Shown piece after piece: positions 17,330-26,193 of a stretch of 42,493 nucleotides of DNA. Numbering within the stretch: the stretch's first letter is position 1; every line of letters begins with the position of its first letter. Position numbers and translations under genes: made by a program. This DNA is from Alphaproteobacteria bacterium (GTDB taxonomy: Bacteria > Pseudomonadota > Alphaproteobacteria > Rhizobiales > Hyphomicrobiaceae): contig JAHJQI010000111.1 of assembly GCA_018819265.1 (NCBI GenBank), forward strand, positions 1 through 42,493. The letters run 5' to 3'. Below the pieces are notes generated by a model that did no database searches, was not told the DNA's origin, and was given only the letters and a program-made list of their open reading frames with translations.

Positions 17330-18874
17330 ATGACAGAAATAGCCACGCCCGCCGACGCCGCGGGCGGTGACGGCCCGCAACGGACAGATGTCGGGGCCCG
17401 TGCGTTCCCCCCGCCGACGCTAGCTCACTTCGGCCTGGCCGCAGCGCTCGTCGGACTTGGCGATTTCGCTTTGTTCGACGTCACCCCCGGCGCTGCGGCC
17501 GGGCTTTTCTCGGCAGCCCTGATTATCTCGATGGCGATCCTCAACCCTGATCTCCTCGAATGGCGCGCCGGCATCTCTATCTTCGTTGCTCTGCTGATCG
17601 GCTGCGCGGCGATTATCGAGGAACCCTCGTTTCTTACGCTGGGCTCTGGCATTGCAGGCCTAGCCGCCTTCGCGGTCGGCACCGAGCCCTGCGCCGCCGC
17701 CGTGAATGCCGCCGTATGGCTGCAGCGCGCCGTCGCGTACCTGCTGCATGGCTGCTTCCGGTTGCCGATTGATATTTTGACCATGCCGCGCTGGGCGAGC
17801 GGCCAGCGCTGGTCAAAGGCTGTCGTGGCAGCGGGCTGGATTTGGTTCGTCCCGCTGACGTTATCGGTGATTTTTCTGGCATTGTTCTCGGCCGCAAACC
17901 CGGTTCTCTCCAGCTGGCTCGCACTGATCGGCGATGTCGATTTGCATCTGCCGTCGGCCGCGCGCCTCGGATTCTGGATCGTGCTTGCGACCATCGTCTG
18001 GGGCGCTTTGCGCGGCAGCCCCGGATCCGGCGAAGCATCGTCACAAACCGCAGCGACCCCCAACCTCGGCGATTTCGAACTGGTCACGAACGCGATCCGG
18101 AAAGGCTTGCTTTCCCCCGCCGCCGTCTGCCGGTCACTGCTGCTGTTCAACGCCGTTTTCGCGGTCCAGAACGGCCTTGACCTGCGCTACCTCTGGGGTG
18201 AGGAGGCTCTCCCAGAGGGCGTAACGTATGCAGCTTATGCCCACGCCGGAACCTACCCTCTTGCAGTCTCCGCTCTTCTCGCCGCCGGGTTCGTGCTGCT
18301 GGCATTTCCCTCCCGCCTGCGCGGCCGGGGATCGCGAACCGCCGCCGCGCTGATGTACCTCTGGATGACGCAAAGCGTGTTCCTCGTCGCCTCCGCCATC
18401 GCCCGCATGGGGCTCTATATCGAGGCCTACGCACTCACCCACCAGCGGATACTAGGACTTATCGTCATGGCCCTGATCGCCGCCGGGCTTATCCTGGTTG
18501 CGCTGCGTATCGCGTTTTCCAAAAGCAACGTCTGGCTGATAAACGCCAACGCCCTCGTGCTGATCGGCACGCTCTACGTCGCCGGCTTCGTCGACTTCAA
18601 CCGCATCATTGCCGACCACAACGTCGCCAACTGCCGCGAGATGGGCGGCAACGGCGTCCCCCTGGACGCGCCATATCTGCAAAGTCTCGGCCCTTCGGCA
18701 CTCCCTGCCGCGCGGCGCTATCTGTCGAGCCCGGAAACGCTTGGCAGCCCCAAAGCCTGGCTCGTCAGGTCCACCGCTGGAAATCTCGAAATCGAACTAC
18801 AGGCTCGCCAATCCGATTGGCGCTCCTGGACCTACCGCGGGTACCGGCTGCAGGGGCAAAAGCAGGCTCACTGA
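17330..18874 (+). CDS. DUF4173-like polytopic membrane protein
   Basis: A 514-residue protein with a polar N-terminus followed by roughly a dozen hydrophobic helices (for example AGLFSAALIISMAIL, WFVPLTLSVIFLALF, AALMYLWMTQSVFLVASA). Its C-terminal region includes GFVDFNRIIADHNVANCREM and ends in a soluble stretch LEIELQARQSDWRSWTYRGYRLQ. The motif LLFNAVFAVQNGLDLRYLWG and the VDFNRIIADHNV block are typical of the DUF4173 group, whose function is unknown. I chose the ATG at 17330 because the frame upstream overlaps the CPBP gene without family sequence. It precedes ettA by 99 bp. Confidence 0.75.
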   Translation: MTEIATPADAAGGDGPQRTDVGARAFPPPTLAHFGLAAALVGLGDFALFDVTPGAAAGLFSAALIISMAILNPDLLEWRAGISIFVALLIGCAAIIEEPSFLTLGSGIAGLAAFAVGTEPCAAAVNAAVWLQRAVAYLLHGCFRLPIDILTMPRWASGQRWSKAVVAAGWIWFVPLTLSVIFLALFSAANPVLSSWLALIGDVDLHLPSAARLGFWIVLATIVWGALRGSPGSGEASSQTAATPNLGDFELVTNAIRKGLLSPAAVCRSLLLFNAVFAVQNGLDLRYLWGEEALPEGVTYAAYAHAGTYPLAVSALLAAGFVLLAFPSRLRGRGSRTAAALMYLWMTQSVFLVASAIARMGLYIEAYALTHQRILGLIVMALIAAGLILVALRIAFSKSNVWLINANALVLIGTLYVAGFVDFNRIIADHNVANCREMGGNGVPLDAPYLQSLGPSALPAARRYLSSPETLGSPKAWLVRSTAGNLEIELQARQSDWRSWTYRGYRLQGQKQAH

Positions 18875-18973
18875 CAGCCCCGAAATCCCGCCATTGTTCC
18901 GCTCGCCGCGATCCGCTACAAAGCGCCTTCAAAGGATCCCCAACACGCAAGCAAAGCGAGAGGAGCGCCCTTC

Positions 18974-20632
18974 ATGGCGAACCCGCAGTACGTCTATCAC
19001 ATGCACAAGCTGTCCAAGACCTATCCGGGCGGCAAGACGGTCTTGAAAGACATCTCCCTGTCGTTCCTGCCTGGCGCCAAGATCGGCGTCGTCGGCCTCA
19101 ACGGTTCGGGCAAATCGACGCTTCTGCGCATCATGGCCGGCGAGATGGGTGACTTCGTCGGCGAAGCCTGGGCCGCCGATGGCATCAAGGTCGGGTACCT
19201 GCCGCAGGAACCCGAACTCGACGCTGCAAAAGACGTGCTCGGCAACGCGATGGAAGGTGTTGCCGAGAAGAAGGCGCTGCTCGACCGCTACAACGAAATC
19301 GCCATGAACTATTCCGAAGACACGGCCGACGAGATGGCCGGGCTCCAGGACCAGATCGACGCGCAGAACCTTTGGGACCTCGACAACCAGGTCGAACAGG
19401 CCCTCGACGCATTGCGCTGTCCGCCGGGCGACGCTGAAGTTGCGAAACTCTCCGGTGGTGAGAAGCGTCGCGTGGCGCTGACCAGGCTGTTGCTCGCCAA
19501 GCCCGACATCCTGTTGCTGGACGAACCGACCAACCACCTCGACGCCGAGTCGGTCGCCTGGCTGGAACGCTTCCTCAAGGAATACGCCGGCTGCGTCATC
19601 CTCGTCACCCACGACCGCTACTTTCTCGACAACATCACCGAGTGGACCCTCGAACTCGACCGCGGCCAGGGCGTGCCCTACCACGGCAACTATTCGGGCT
19701 GGCTGGAACAGAAGGCCAAGCGCCTCGACACCGAGAAGGGCCAGGAAGAATCGAAACAGCGCGCCCTCAAGCGCGAACTCGAATGGATCAGGTCCTCGCC
19801 CAAGGCCCGTCAGGCGAAGTCGAAGGCCCGTATCACCGCTTACGAAAAGCTCGCCGAGGAAGCCGGGCGCGAGGACGTCGGCCGCGCTTCGATCCATATC
19901 GCCACCGGCCCGCGTCTCGGCGATGTCGTCATCGAGGCTGACGGCCTGACCAAAGGATACGGCGACCGCCTGCTGATCGACGATCTCACCTTCAAGCTGC
20001 CGCCCGGCGGCATCGTCGGCGTCATCGGTCCCAACGGCGCCGGCAAGACGACTTTGTTCAAGATGCTGGTCGACCAGGAAAAACCCGATGGCGGCTCGAT
20101 CCGCATCGGCGACACGGTCAAGATCTCCTACGTCGACCAGTCGCGCGACGACCTCGACCCGAAGAAGTCGGTCTGGGAAGTCATTTCCGACGGCCTCGAT
20201 GTCATCTCGCTCGGCGGCAAAAAGGAAGTCCCTTCGCGCGCCTATTGCGGCTGGTTCAACTTCAAGGGCACCGACCAGCAGAAGAAGGTCAACATGCTGT
20301 CCGGCGGCGAGCGCAACCGCGTGCACCTCGCCAAACTCCTCAAGGAGGGCGGCAATCTCCTGCTCCTCGACGAGCCGACAAACGATCTCGACACCGAAAC
20401 GCTTTCGGCCCTTGAAGCCGCGTTGGAAGATTTCCCCGGCTGCGTGGTGGTCATCAGCCACGACCGCTTCTTCCTCGACCGCCTTGCGACCCACATCCTC
20501 GCCTTCGAAGGCGACAGCCACGTCGAATGGTTCGAAGGCAACTTCGAAGCCTATGAAGAAGACAAGAAGCGCCGCCTCGGCGACGAAGCCGCCGAGCCCC
20601 ACCGCATCAAGTACAAGCGGTTCGAGAGGTAG
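18974..20632 (+). CDS. ettA: Energy-dependent translational throttle protein (ABC-F)
   Basis: A soluble ABC-F ATPase of 552 residues, close to E. coli EttA (555). It binds the ribosomal E site and gates the first peptide bond according to ATP/ADP. The first ATPase domain has GLNGSGKST and LSGGEKRRVALTRLL with LLLDEPTNHLD; the second has GPNGAGKTT and LSGGERNRVHLAKLL with LLLDEPTNDLD. Between them lie the EttA arm (DLDNQVEQALDALRCPPGD) and the basic P-site linker SSPKARQAKSKARI, which set EttA apart from Uup. The ATG at 18974 follows GAGAGGAG. It is a normal full-length member. Confidence 0.97.
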   Translation: MANPQYVYHMHKLSKTYPGGKTVLKDISLSFLPGAKIGVVGLNGSGKSTLLRIMAGEMGDFVGEAWAADGIKVGYLPQEPELDAAKDVLGNAMEGVAEKKALLDRYNEIAMNYSEDTADEMAGLQDQIDAQNLWDLDNQVEQALDALRCPPGDAEVAKLSGGEKRRVALTRLLLAKPDILLLDEPTNHLDAESVAWLERFLKEYAGCVILVTHDRYFLDNITEWTLELDRGQGVPYHGNYSGWLEQKAKRLDTEKGQEESKQRALKRELEWIRSSPKARQAKSKARITAYEKLAEEAGREDVGRASIHIATGPRLGDVVIEADGLTKGYGDRLLIDDLTFKLPPGGIVGVIGPNGAGKTTLFKMLVDQEKPDGGSIRIGDTVKISYVDQSRDDLDPKKSVWEVISDGLDVISLGGKKEVPSRAYCGWFNFKGTDQQKKVNMLSGGERNRVHLAKLLKEGGNLLLLDEPTNDLDTETLSALEAALEDFPGCVVVISHDRFFLDRLATHILAFEGDSHVEWFEGNFEAYEEDKKRRLGDEAAEPHRIKYKRFER

Positions 20633-20796
20633 GCGGCAATTGGGCTGCCCTCACGTTATTTGGACGCGCAGCCCGACGCGCTTATTGCGAGTGAATAGTC
20701 TGGTGATTGCGAACGGCCGAGTCCGGTTGCAAGTCCGCGGTGCAGGAAAACGCACGCTGTGGAGCTTACGAGACGTTCCAGACCGAAGGAGATCTC

Positions 20797-21594
20797 ATGT
20801 TGTCGCGAGCCGTGCAGTCCCTGAGCGTGCATCTGCACGGCCTGATATGCGTGGCGGCCGCTCTCGCGATACTCTCCACCAGCGCACTGCCCGCGCGCGC
20901 CGAACGCGCCTATGTCGCGGCGGCCGCGAATTTCGCAGAGGTCCTCGAGGCGCTTCAACCGATCTTCAAATCGGGGACAGGCCACGAACTGATCGTCACG
21001 ATCGGCTCGACCGGCAAGCTCTATGCGCAGATCGTCAACGGCGCCCCCTTCGAGGTGCTTCTCGCTGCGGATCAGGCGCGCCCGGAGAGGCTCGTCGCCG
21101 AGGGGCATGCAGTCGGCGGCTCGCGCTTCACCTACGCCATCGGCCTGCTTGTACTCTGGAGCCCGGACGCGGGCCGCATTGCCGATGACCCTGCCGCCGC
21201 GCTTCGCGCCCCCGACGTCAGCGCCATCGCTATTGCCAATCCGGCCCTGGCCCCATACGGTTTCGCCGCCAGGCAGGCCTTGGAGAAGATGGGACTTTGG
21301 AGCGAGCTGTCTTCGAAAATCGCCATGGGTGAGAATATCGGGCAGACATTCTCGATGGTGGCCTCTGGCAACGCACAACTCGGTTTTGTCGCCAAGTCGT
21401 ATGCGTTGAGCCCGAGAAACAGCGTACGAGGCAGCCTTTGGTCGGTGTCAACGCAATACTACGATCCGATACGTCAGGATGCCGTTCTCCTCAAGAAGGG
21501 ATCTTCGAACAAGGCCGCCAAGGCGTTCATGGAGTTTCTTCGCAAGCCCGAGGCGCGCGCCGTGATCGAAAAATACGGCTACGCGATCGAGTAG
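20797..21594 (+). CDS. modA: Molybdate ABC transporter, periplasmic binding protein
   Basis: The 265-residue precursor has a signal peptide ending in SALPARA before ERAYVAAAANFAEVLEAL, the usual ModA opening. The motifs VTIGSTGKLYAQIVNGAPFEVLLAADQARPERL and GFVAKSYAL are those of the molybdate/tungstate-binding fold. It captures molybdate in the periplasm and delivers it to ModB. The ATG at 20797 follows GAAGGAGAT; an upstream extension from 20707 adds 30 residues without signal-peptide logic. It starts a modABC operon. I saw no ModE operator or Moco riboswitch in the 164 bp upstream. Confidence 0.95.
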   Translation: MLSRAVQSLSVHLHGLICVAAALAILSTSALPARAERAYVAAAANFAEVLEALQPIFKSGTGHELIVTIGSTGKLYAQIVNGAPFEVLLAADQARPERLVAEGHAVGGSRFTYAIGLLVLWSPDAGRIADDPAAALRAPDVSAIAIANPALAPYGFAARQALEKMGLWSELSSKIAMGENIGQTFSMVASGNAQLGFVAKSYALSPRNSVRGSLWSVSTQYYDPIRQDAVLLKKGSSNKAAKAFMEFLRKPEARAVIEKYGYAIE

Positions 21595-21598
21595 CCCG

Positions 21599-22270
21599 AT
21601 GACGGACGGCGGGCCGGTACTGCTAACCCTTGTGCTTGCAGCGGTCACCACCGTGATCCTTCTGCTCATAGGCACACCGCTCGCATGGTGGCTGGCGCAT
21701 ACGCGCTCCCGGGCCAAGCCGATCATCGAAGCCATCACGGCCCTGCCGCTTGTCCTGCCGCCGACAGTGCTCGGCTTCTACCTTCTCATCCTGTTTTCCC
21801 CGAACGCTCCGCTCGGAGGGTTCTGGGTGACGCTGACCGGCTCGACTCTCGCATTTTCCTTCACCGGGCTCGTGGTCGCCTCCGTGCTCTACTCGATGCC
21901 GTTCATGGTGCAGCCGCTGCAGACCGCCTTCGAGCAGATCGGGCGCGAGCCGCTGGAAGCGGCAGCCACACTGGGCGCCAGCCCGCGCGACGTCTTCTTC
22001 TCCGTCGCCGCCCCGATGGCGTTACGCGGTTTCCTCACAGCCTCCGTCCTGACCTTCGCCCACACCATTGGTGAGTTCGGCGTCGTCCTCATGGTCGGCG
22101 GCAATATCCCAGGCCGAACCAAGGTCATTTCGATTGCCGTCTACGAGCATGTCGAAACGCTGAACTATGCCGAGGCGCACATGCTGTCGGGCGGGCTCAT
22201 GCTGTTTTCTTTCGCGGTGCTCGTCATTGTCTACGCCTTGAACCGTAAAGCCCCGCTCCATGTCGGATAA
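21599..22270 (+). CDS. modB: Molybdate ABC transporter permease
   Basis: A 223-residue inner-membrane permease with five hydrophobic helices and the EAA loop REPLEAAATLGASPRDVFFSVAAP, which docks on ModC. ALPLVLPPTVLGFYLL and FAHTIGEFGVVLMVGGNIPGRT are standard ModB/CysT blocks. Its start lies 4 bp after the modA stop, and its 3' end overlaps modC by 11 bp. Confidence 0.97.
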   Translation: MTDGGPVLLTLVLAAVTTVILLLIGTPLAWWLAHTRSRAKPIIEAITALPLVLPPTVLGFYLLILFSPNAPLGGFWVTLTGSTLAFSFTGLVVASVLYSMPFMVQPLQTAFEQIGREPLEAAATLGASPRDVFFSVAAPMALRGFLTASVLTFAHTIGEFGVVLMVGGNIPGRTKVISIAVYEHVETLNYAEAHMLSGGLMLFSFAVLVIVYALNRKAPLHVG

Positions 22271-23375
22271 ACCTGTCCTCAGCTTCCGCTTCCGGCTGTC
22301 GCATGGCGCCTTCCAGGTCGCGCTTGCCCATGACATTCGCCTGGCCGGCATCACGGCATTGTTCGGGCATTCGGGCAGCGGCAAGACGACGGTGTTGCGC
22401 GTACTGGCCGGCCTCGAGTCGCGAGCCAATGGTCATATCGCTTTCGATGGGACGGTTTGGCAAGGCGAACAGCCGCGGCGATCGTTCGTGCCGCCGCATG
22501 AACGCGCCGTCGGCTACGTGTTCCAGGACGCCCGCCTCTTCCCGCACCTCAGCGTTGCCGGCAATCTGGCGTTTGCCGAATCGCGCTCGCGCCACCGCGC
22601 CCCGGTGAGCGACTTCGAAACGGTCGTTGGCCGCTTCGATCTCGAACCTCTGCTCGAGCGCCGACCCGACTCGCTTTCAGGCGGCGAACTGCAGCGCGTC
22701 GCGGTCGCCCGCGCTCTCCTCGCCCGCCCGCGCCTTTTGTTGATGGATGAGCCGCTCTCCGCCCTCGACACCCCGCGCAAGGCCGAGATCCTCCCCTACA
22801 TCGCCCGGCTGCCGGAGCAATTCGGCGTGCCGGTCATCTACGTCACGCACTCCGTCGACGAGGTTGCCTATCTGGCCGACGAAATGATCGTCCTCTCGAA
22901 GGGTCGCAAGGTCGCCGACGGCCCGGTCGGCGAAACGCTCGCCCGCCTCGACCTCGGCCCAGCGACGGGCCGCTTCGAAGCCGGCGTCGTACTCGAAGCC
23001 AGCGTCGTCGGGCATGACACCGAGTATCGGCTGACCCGGCTCGACTTTGGCGGCGCCCGCATCGAGGTGCCGATGCTTGAAGCGGCCCCCGGCGCGCGCG
23101 TGCGGATGCGATTGCGCGCCCGCGACGTCATTCTCGCGAAAATACGGCCGGAGCAGCTGAGCTCGCGCAATATCATCGAAGGCAGGATCGTCGAGGTCGT
23201 CGAGGAACCGGCCACGCCCTTCGCCGAAACCCTTGTCGAAATCCCAGGAGGGCTCATTCGCGCACGCCTGACGCGGCGGTCCGTGGCCGACCTTGGACTG
23301 GCGCCCGGTGTCGCGGTCTTCGCGCTGGTGAAGAGCATTTCCCTCGTGGGCGGCATCACTGCAGTGAAGTCTTAG
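22260..23375 (+). CDS. modC: Molybdate ABC transporter ATPase
   Basis: A 371-residue ATPase energising molybdate import. The nucleotide-binding half has GHSGSGKTTVLR (Walker A), LSGGELQRVAVARALL (signature) and LLLMDEPLSALD (Walker B). The C-terminal quarter (about 290-365) is a molybdate-binding TOBE-type domain (RNIIEGRIVEVVEEP, VRMRLRARDVILAK), which can give feedback inhibition. It overlaps modB and closes the operon. Molybdate import could serve the molybdoenzymes of the host; none lies in the window. Confidence 0.96.
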   Translation: MSDKPVLSFRFRLSHGAFQVALAHDIRLAGITALFGHSGSGKTTVLRVLAGLESRANGHIAFDGTVWQGEQPRRSFVPPHERAVGYVFQDARLFPHLSVAGNLAFAESRSRHRAPVSDFETVVGRFDLEPLLERRPDSLSGGELQRVAVARALLARPRLLLMDEPLSALDTPRKAEILPYIARLPEQFGVPVIYVTHSVDEVAYLADEMIVLSKGRKVADGPVGETLARLDLGPATGRFEAGVVLEASVVGHDTEYRLTRLDFGGARIEVPMLEAAPGARVRMRLRARDVILAKIRPEQLSSRNIIEGRIVEVVEEPATPFAETLVEIPGGLIRARLTRRSVADLGLAPGVAVFALVKSISLVGGITAVKS

Positions 23376-23425
23376 CCCGGACAATTCGTGGCGTCCCGGT
23401 CGCCACGCAGGCAGGAATGGCCAAC

Positions 23426-23564
23426 TAGAGCATTATCCGATCACACGGAAACGCATCCGCGTTTCAGTGCTCGGATGAAAATGCTCTAGAATCATGATTT
23501 TAGAGCAACTTTATCCGACCTGTGAATCGCTGAAAGCGATTCCGTCAGGTCGGATGTTGCTCTA
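23426..23564. repeat. Two adjacent rhizobial-type palindromic elements (AGAGCA...TGCTCT)
   Basis: Element 1 (23426-23488) starts TAGAGCATTATCCGA and ends TCGGATGAAAATGCTCTA, an imperfect inverted repeat. Element 2 (23501-23564) starts TAGAGCAACTTTATCCGACC and ends GGTCGGATGTTGCTCTA, with an inner hairpin GAATCGCTGAAAGCGATTC. Elements of this kind are scattered in intergenic regions of Rhizobiales genomes. The last three bases of element 2 (CTA) are the stop codon of the PqiA-like gene on the minus strand. Confidence 0.85.
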
Positions 23565-24695
23565 ACGCGCCGTCTCCCCGAGACCTCCCGCATGCGCAGC
23601 GTTACGGGCGGCGACGACAACGGAGCGCGGGGCGGTTGTGTTCGCCCAGCCGTAGGCGAGCATCGTCATCAGGGCCGAGGCGGCGAAGAAATAGACGCCC
23701 GGCTGCACCACCGCTTCGGTATAGCCCGAGGAGTTGACGTAGAAGATCATCAACGCGAGCACCATCACGTCCGTCATCGAGTAGCGTCCCAGCCACTCCA
23801 TCGTCGAAATCGATTTCTCCCGGAATTCGGGACTGAGATCGGGAGAGGTGACGAGGGTCAAGAGGTAGAACAGCTTCAGGAACGGGAACAGGATCGAAAA
23901 GATGAAGAGGACGGCGCACAAGAACAATTCGCCATTCTCATAGAGCGCCCAGATGATCGTGACGATCGAATGCTCGGCGCTCCACACATAGACGGTGGTG
24001 AAGCGGATGACTGGCAGAATGACGCCGAGCGCGAAGAACACGGTCGCCAGGATGATGAAGAAGCTCAGGACGAAATTGCGGAACGGCTTCTTCCGGGCGG
24101 GCGTCTCCGGTTCGACGGCGTCGACGCCGAAAGGGTCCGGCGGCTCGGGCGGCGAAGCCGGCGCTGGGTTCGCCGCGCTGCCGCCTTTGGCGGCGTCGGC
24201 CTTCACCTTGGCCCGCCGCACGGCATCCTGGGCGACGTGCGGCAGCCAGGCATAGGCGAGGATCATCAGGACGATGGCGGCGGTGAAGAAGTAGACGCCA
24301 TTGAGACTGGAAGCGTCATAGACCCCCTGGCTCTTGATGAAGAAGATCATCAGCGCCAGCACCAGGACATCGTGCATCGACCACTTGCCGAGCCATTCGA
24401 GCGCGCGCAGCCGCCAGTGCTGGCGCACGATCTCTTCGTTCGGCAGTGTCGAGATGAGCAGCAGATAAAGGAGTTTCAAAACCGGAAAAACGATTGAGAA
24501 GATGAGTACCGTGAGGCCCAGGAACCATTGCCCCTGCAACAGCAGGACCTCGACGGTCGACAACAGCGAGTGCTGCGAACTCCAGAAAACGAAACTCGTC
24601 AGCTTGATGATCGGCAGCGATATGCCGAGTGCCAGACAAACGCTGGCACCGATAATCGCAAGGCTCAACAGAAAACGACGCCCGCCAATCCGCAT
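23562..24695 (-). CDS. Tandem double-domain PqiA/YebS-like membrane protein
   Basis: The 377-residue protein holds two similar membrane halves. Half 1 contains SLLSTVEVLLLQGQWFLGL, FPVLKLLYLLL and LGKWSMHDVLVLALMIFFIKSQG; half 2 (from about residue 205) repeats the pattern with FPFLKLFYLL and LGRYSMTDVMVLALMIFYVNSSG. A Pro/Ala-rich cytoplasmic linker (ASPPEPPDPFG) joins them. PqiA and YebS work with MCE proteins in lipid transport between membranes, but no pqiB/pqiC gene follows. The usual N-terminal zinc-ribbon cysteines are missing. The ATG at 24695 is chosen because the first helix begins right after it. The stop codon is contributed by the palindromic repeat at its end. Confidence 0.85.
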   Translation of the reverse strand: MRIGGRRFLLSLAIIGASVCLALGISLPIIKLTSFVFWSSQHSLLSTVEVLLLQGQWFLGLTVLIFSIVFPVLKLLYLLLISTLPNEEIVRQHWRLRALEWLGKWSMHDVLVLALMIFFIKSQGVYDASSLNGVYFFTAAIVLMILAYAWLPHVAQDAVRRAKVKADAAKGGSAANPAPASPPEPPDPFGVDAVEPETPARKKPFRNFVLSFFIILATVFFALGVILPVIRFTTVYVWSAEHSIVTIIWALYENGELFLCAVLFIFSILFPFLKLFYLLTLVTSPDLSPEFREKSISTMEWLGRYSMTDVMVLALMIFYVNSSGYTEAVVQPGVYFFAASALMTMLAYGWANTTAPRSVVVAARNAAHAGGLGETAR

Positions 24696-24792
24696 ACCCA
24701 GCTGATTGCTCCTCGCTCCACCCGGTCGCCCCGGCGCCAACACCGTCCCTGCAACCCGAAACCCGCGACCATCATTAAATGACACATACGAT

Positions 24793-24830
24793 AAAAAAAG
24801 GACCAGTACGCATTTCCTGCGCACTGGCCC
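24793..24830 (-). terminator. Rho-independent terminator downstream of grxD
   Basis: Read on the minus strand: GGGCCAGTGCGC, loop AGGAAAT, GCGTACTGGTCC, then seven Ts. It lies 44 bp after the grxD stop codon and separates it from the PqiA-like gene. Confidence 0.85.
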
Positions 24831-24873
24831 GTTTAATGATTGACGCCGCGCGGCGGCAAAGCCGCGGCTGCGA

Positions 24874-25227
24874 TCAGGCCGTCATCACCTTCGACTTGTC
24901 GTAGGCCACGCCCTTTTCTTCGAGGACCTGCATCAATGAGCCGTCCTGGAACATTTCCTTGACGATGTCGCAACCGCCCTGGAACTCGCCCTTGATGTAG
25001 ACCTGCGGGATGGTCGGCCAGTTGGAGAATTCCTTGACGCCGTCGCGAACGGCCATGTCGTCGAGCACGTTGACATCGGCATAGTCGACGCCGAGGTAGT
25101 TGAGAATCTGCGCCACCTGCCCGGAAAATCCGCACTGCGGGAATTGCTTCGTTCCCTTCATGAACACGACGACGTCGTTGTTGGCGATTTGCTTGCGGAT
25201 CCAGTCGTTGACTTCTTGGCTGCTCAT
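24874..25227 (-). CDS. grxD: Monothiol glutaredoxin, Grx4 type
   Basis: A 117-residue CGFS glutaredoxin. FMKGTKQFPQCGFSGQV carries the single active cysteine (Cys32), and WPTIPQVYIKGEFQGGCDIV is the cis-Pro and glutathione-binding block. Such proteins hold a [2Fe-2S] cluster as a dimer or with BolA and pass it on. The bolA gene lies directly upstream on the same strand, 105 bp away, supporting that partnership. The ATG at 25227 matches the family N-terminus; the frame is open upstream but unrelated. Confidence 0.97.
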   Translation of the reverse strand: MSSQEVNDWIRKQIANNDVVVFMKGTKQFPQCGFSGQVAQILNYLGVDYADVNVLDDMAVRDGVKEFSNWPTIPQVYIKGEFQGGCDIVKEMFQDGSLMQVLEEKGVAYDKSKVMTA

Positions 25228-25332
25228 GGGAGCTGTCCTCAGGTTTTCAGGTTGCGGCGGTTGCGCCCGGCCGGTCGGATTGGCCGGGTTCAGATTGGTT
25301 GCCCCAAACATGTGGGGAGTGACCGCCTGCTG

Positions 25333-25569
25333 TCAATCTTGCGGTATGGCGGTTGTCAGCGCCAGGGCGTGCAGCACGTCGCCCATCTGGCCTTGCAGGG
25401 CCGAATAGACCATCTGGTGCTGTTGTACGCGGTTCTTGCCTATGAAGGCACTCGATACGACGTGAGCTGCATAGTGATCGCCGTCGCCGGCCAGGTCGCG
25501 GATCTCGATTCTGGCGTCCGGGAAGGCCTCCTTGATGAGGCGTTCAAGCTCGTTTTGCTGCATCGGCAT
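25333..25569 (-). CDS. BolA/IbaG-family protein
   Basis: A 78-residue protein: LERLIKEAFPDARIEIRDLAGDGDHYAAHVVSSAFIGKNRVQQHQMVYSAL. The GKNRVQQHQMVY block with the invariant His is the BolA signature, and the DGDHYAAHVVS segment places it in the IbaG/BolA2-like subgroup. BolA proteins bind monothiol glutaredoxins through a shared iron-sulfur cluster; grxD follows at once. Length is normal. Confidence 0.93.
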   Translation of the reverse strand: MPMQQNELERLIKEAFPDARIEIRDLAGDGDHYAAHVVSSAFIGKNRVQQHQMVYSALQGQMGDVLHALALTTAIPQD

Positions 25570-25683
25570 GGGTAGCGGCGTTCCTCGGAATTAATCGACC
25601 GGAGACGGGCGGTCACGGCCGCAAAGTGCATGTGAGAACCGACATTGCTGTGCTCGATGCGTCCCGTCAACCGCTCCGGCGAT

Positions 25684-26034
25684 CTACCGTTGGGCAATCT
25701 GGGGTAGGTCGAGTTGCTGGCCGGCGCTGAGTTCGTGGGTCTCGAGGCCGTTCTCATCGGCAAGCTCGTCGACGCTCACGTTATGACGGCGCGCCAGCGA
25801 ATAGAGCGTTTCACCTCGTTCCACCTTGATCGTGCGGGGCAGCGGCCCGGCATCGTGCGCCGTTGCGCCGGCAGCGTGCTGCTGGACCGGCAGGGCGCTG
25901 TTATTTGCAAGATAGAACGGACTGCGGATGCTCGGCAGCTGCATCCCGCACCCGCCCGCTGCCGACGCTAGCGCGAAAACCGCCAGCATCTGGCCCGCCG
26001 CGCCGGCGGACCTCCAGATCGAAATACGACCCAT
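25684..26034 (-). CDS. LysM-domain lipoprotein
   Basis: The 116-residue product has a lipoprotein signal (QMLAVFALASAAGGC, lipidated Cys29 with this start) and a single C-terminal LysM domain, IKVERGETLYSLARRHNVSVDELADENGL followed by LSAGQQLDLP, expected to bind peptidoglycan. I chose ATG 26034, which has GGGAG eight bases upstream, over an in-frame TTG at 26049. No peptidase domain follows, so it may be a structural or targeting protein of the envelope. Confidence 0.85.
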   Translation of the reverse strand: MGRISIWRSAGAAGQMLAVFALASAAGGCGMQLPSIRSPFYLANNSALPVQQHAAGATAHDAGPLPRTIKVERGETLYSLARRHNVSVDELADENGLETHELSAGQQLDLPQIAQR

Positions 26035-26193
26035 CACCACAACTCCCAACCATACGCTCAGGTCAACTGACGCGAATTTGATCGGATTAGGGTTAACGAA
26101 GCCCTAAAACCATCAAGAAGGCGCCGGCTGGAGTGATGATTTTGAGCCGGCCCGGCCGATCCGGTTCGGCCGCGGTTGCGACTGAGCAGCGGC

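Noticed and set aside
18929..20602. 557-codon open frame opposite ettA
   Set aside because: Antisense shadow of a certain gene; no recognisable fold.
20633..20796. ModE operator or molybdenum-cofactor riboswitch before modA
   Set aside because: No ATCGCTATATA-like palindrome or characteristic Moco RNA motif is visible.
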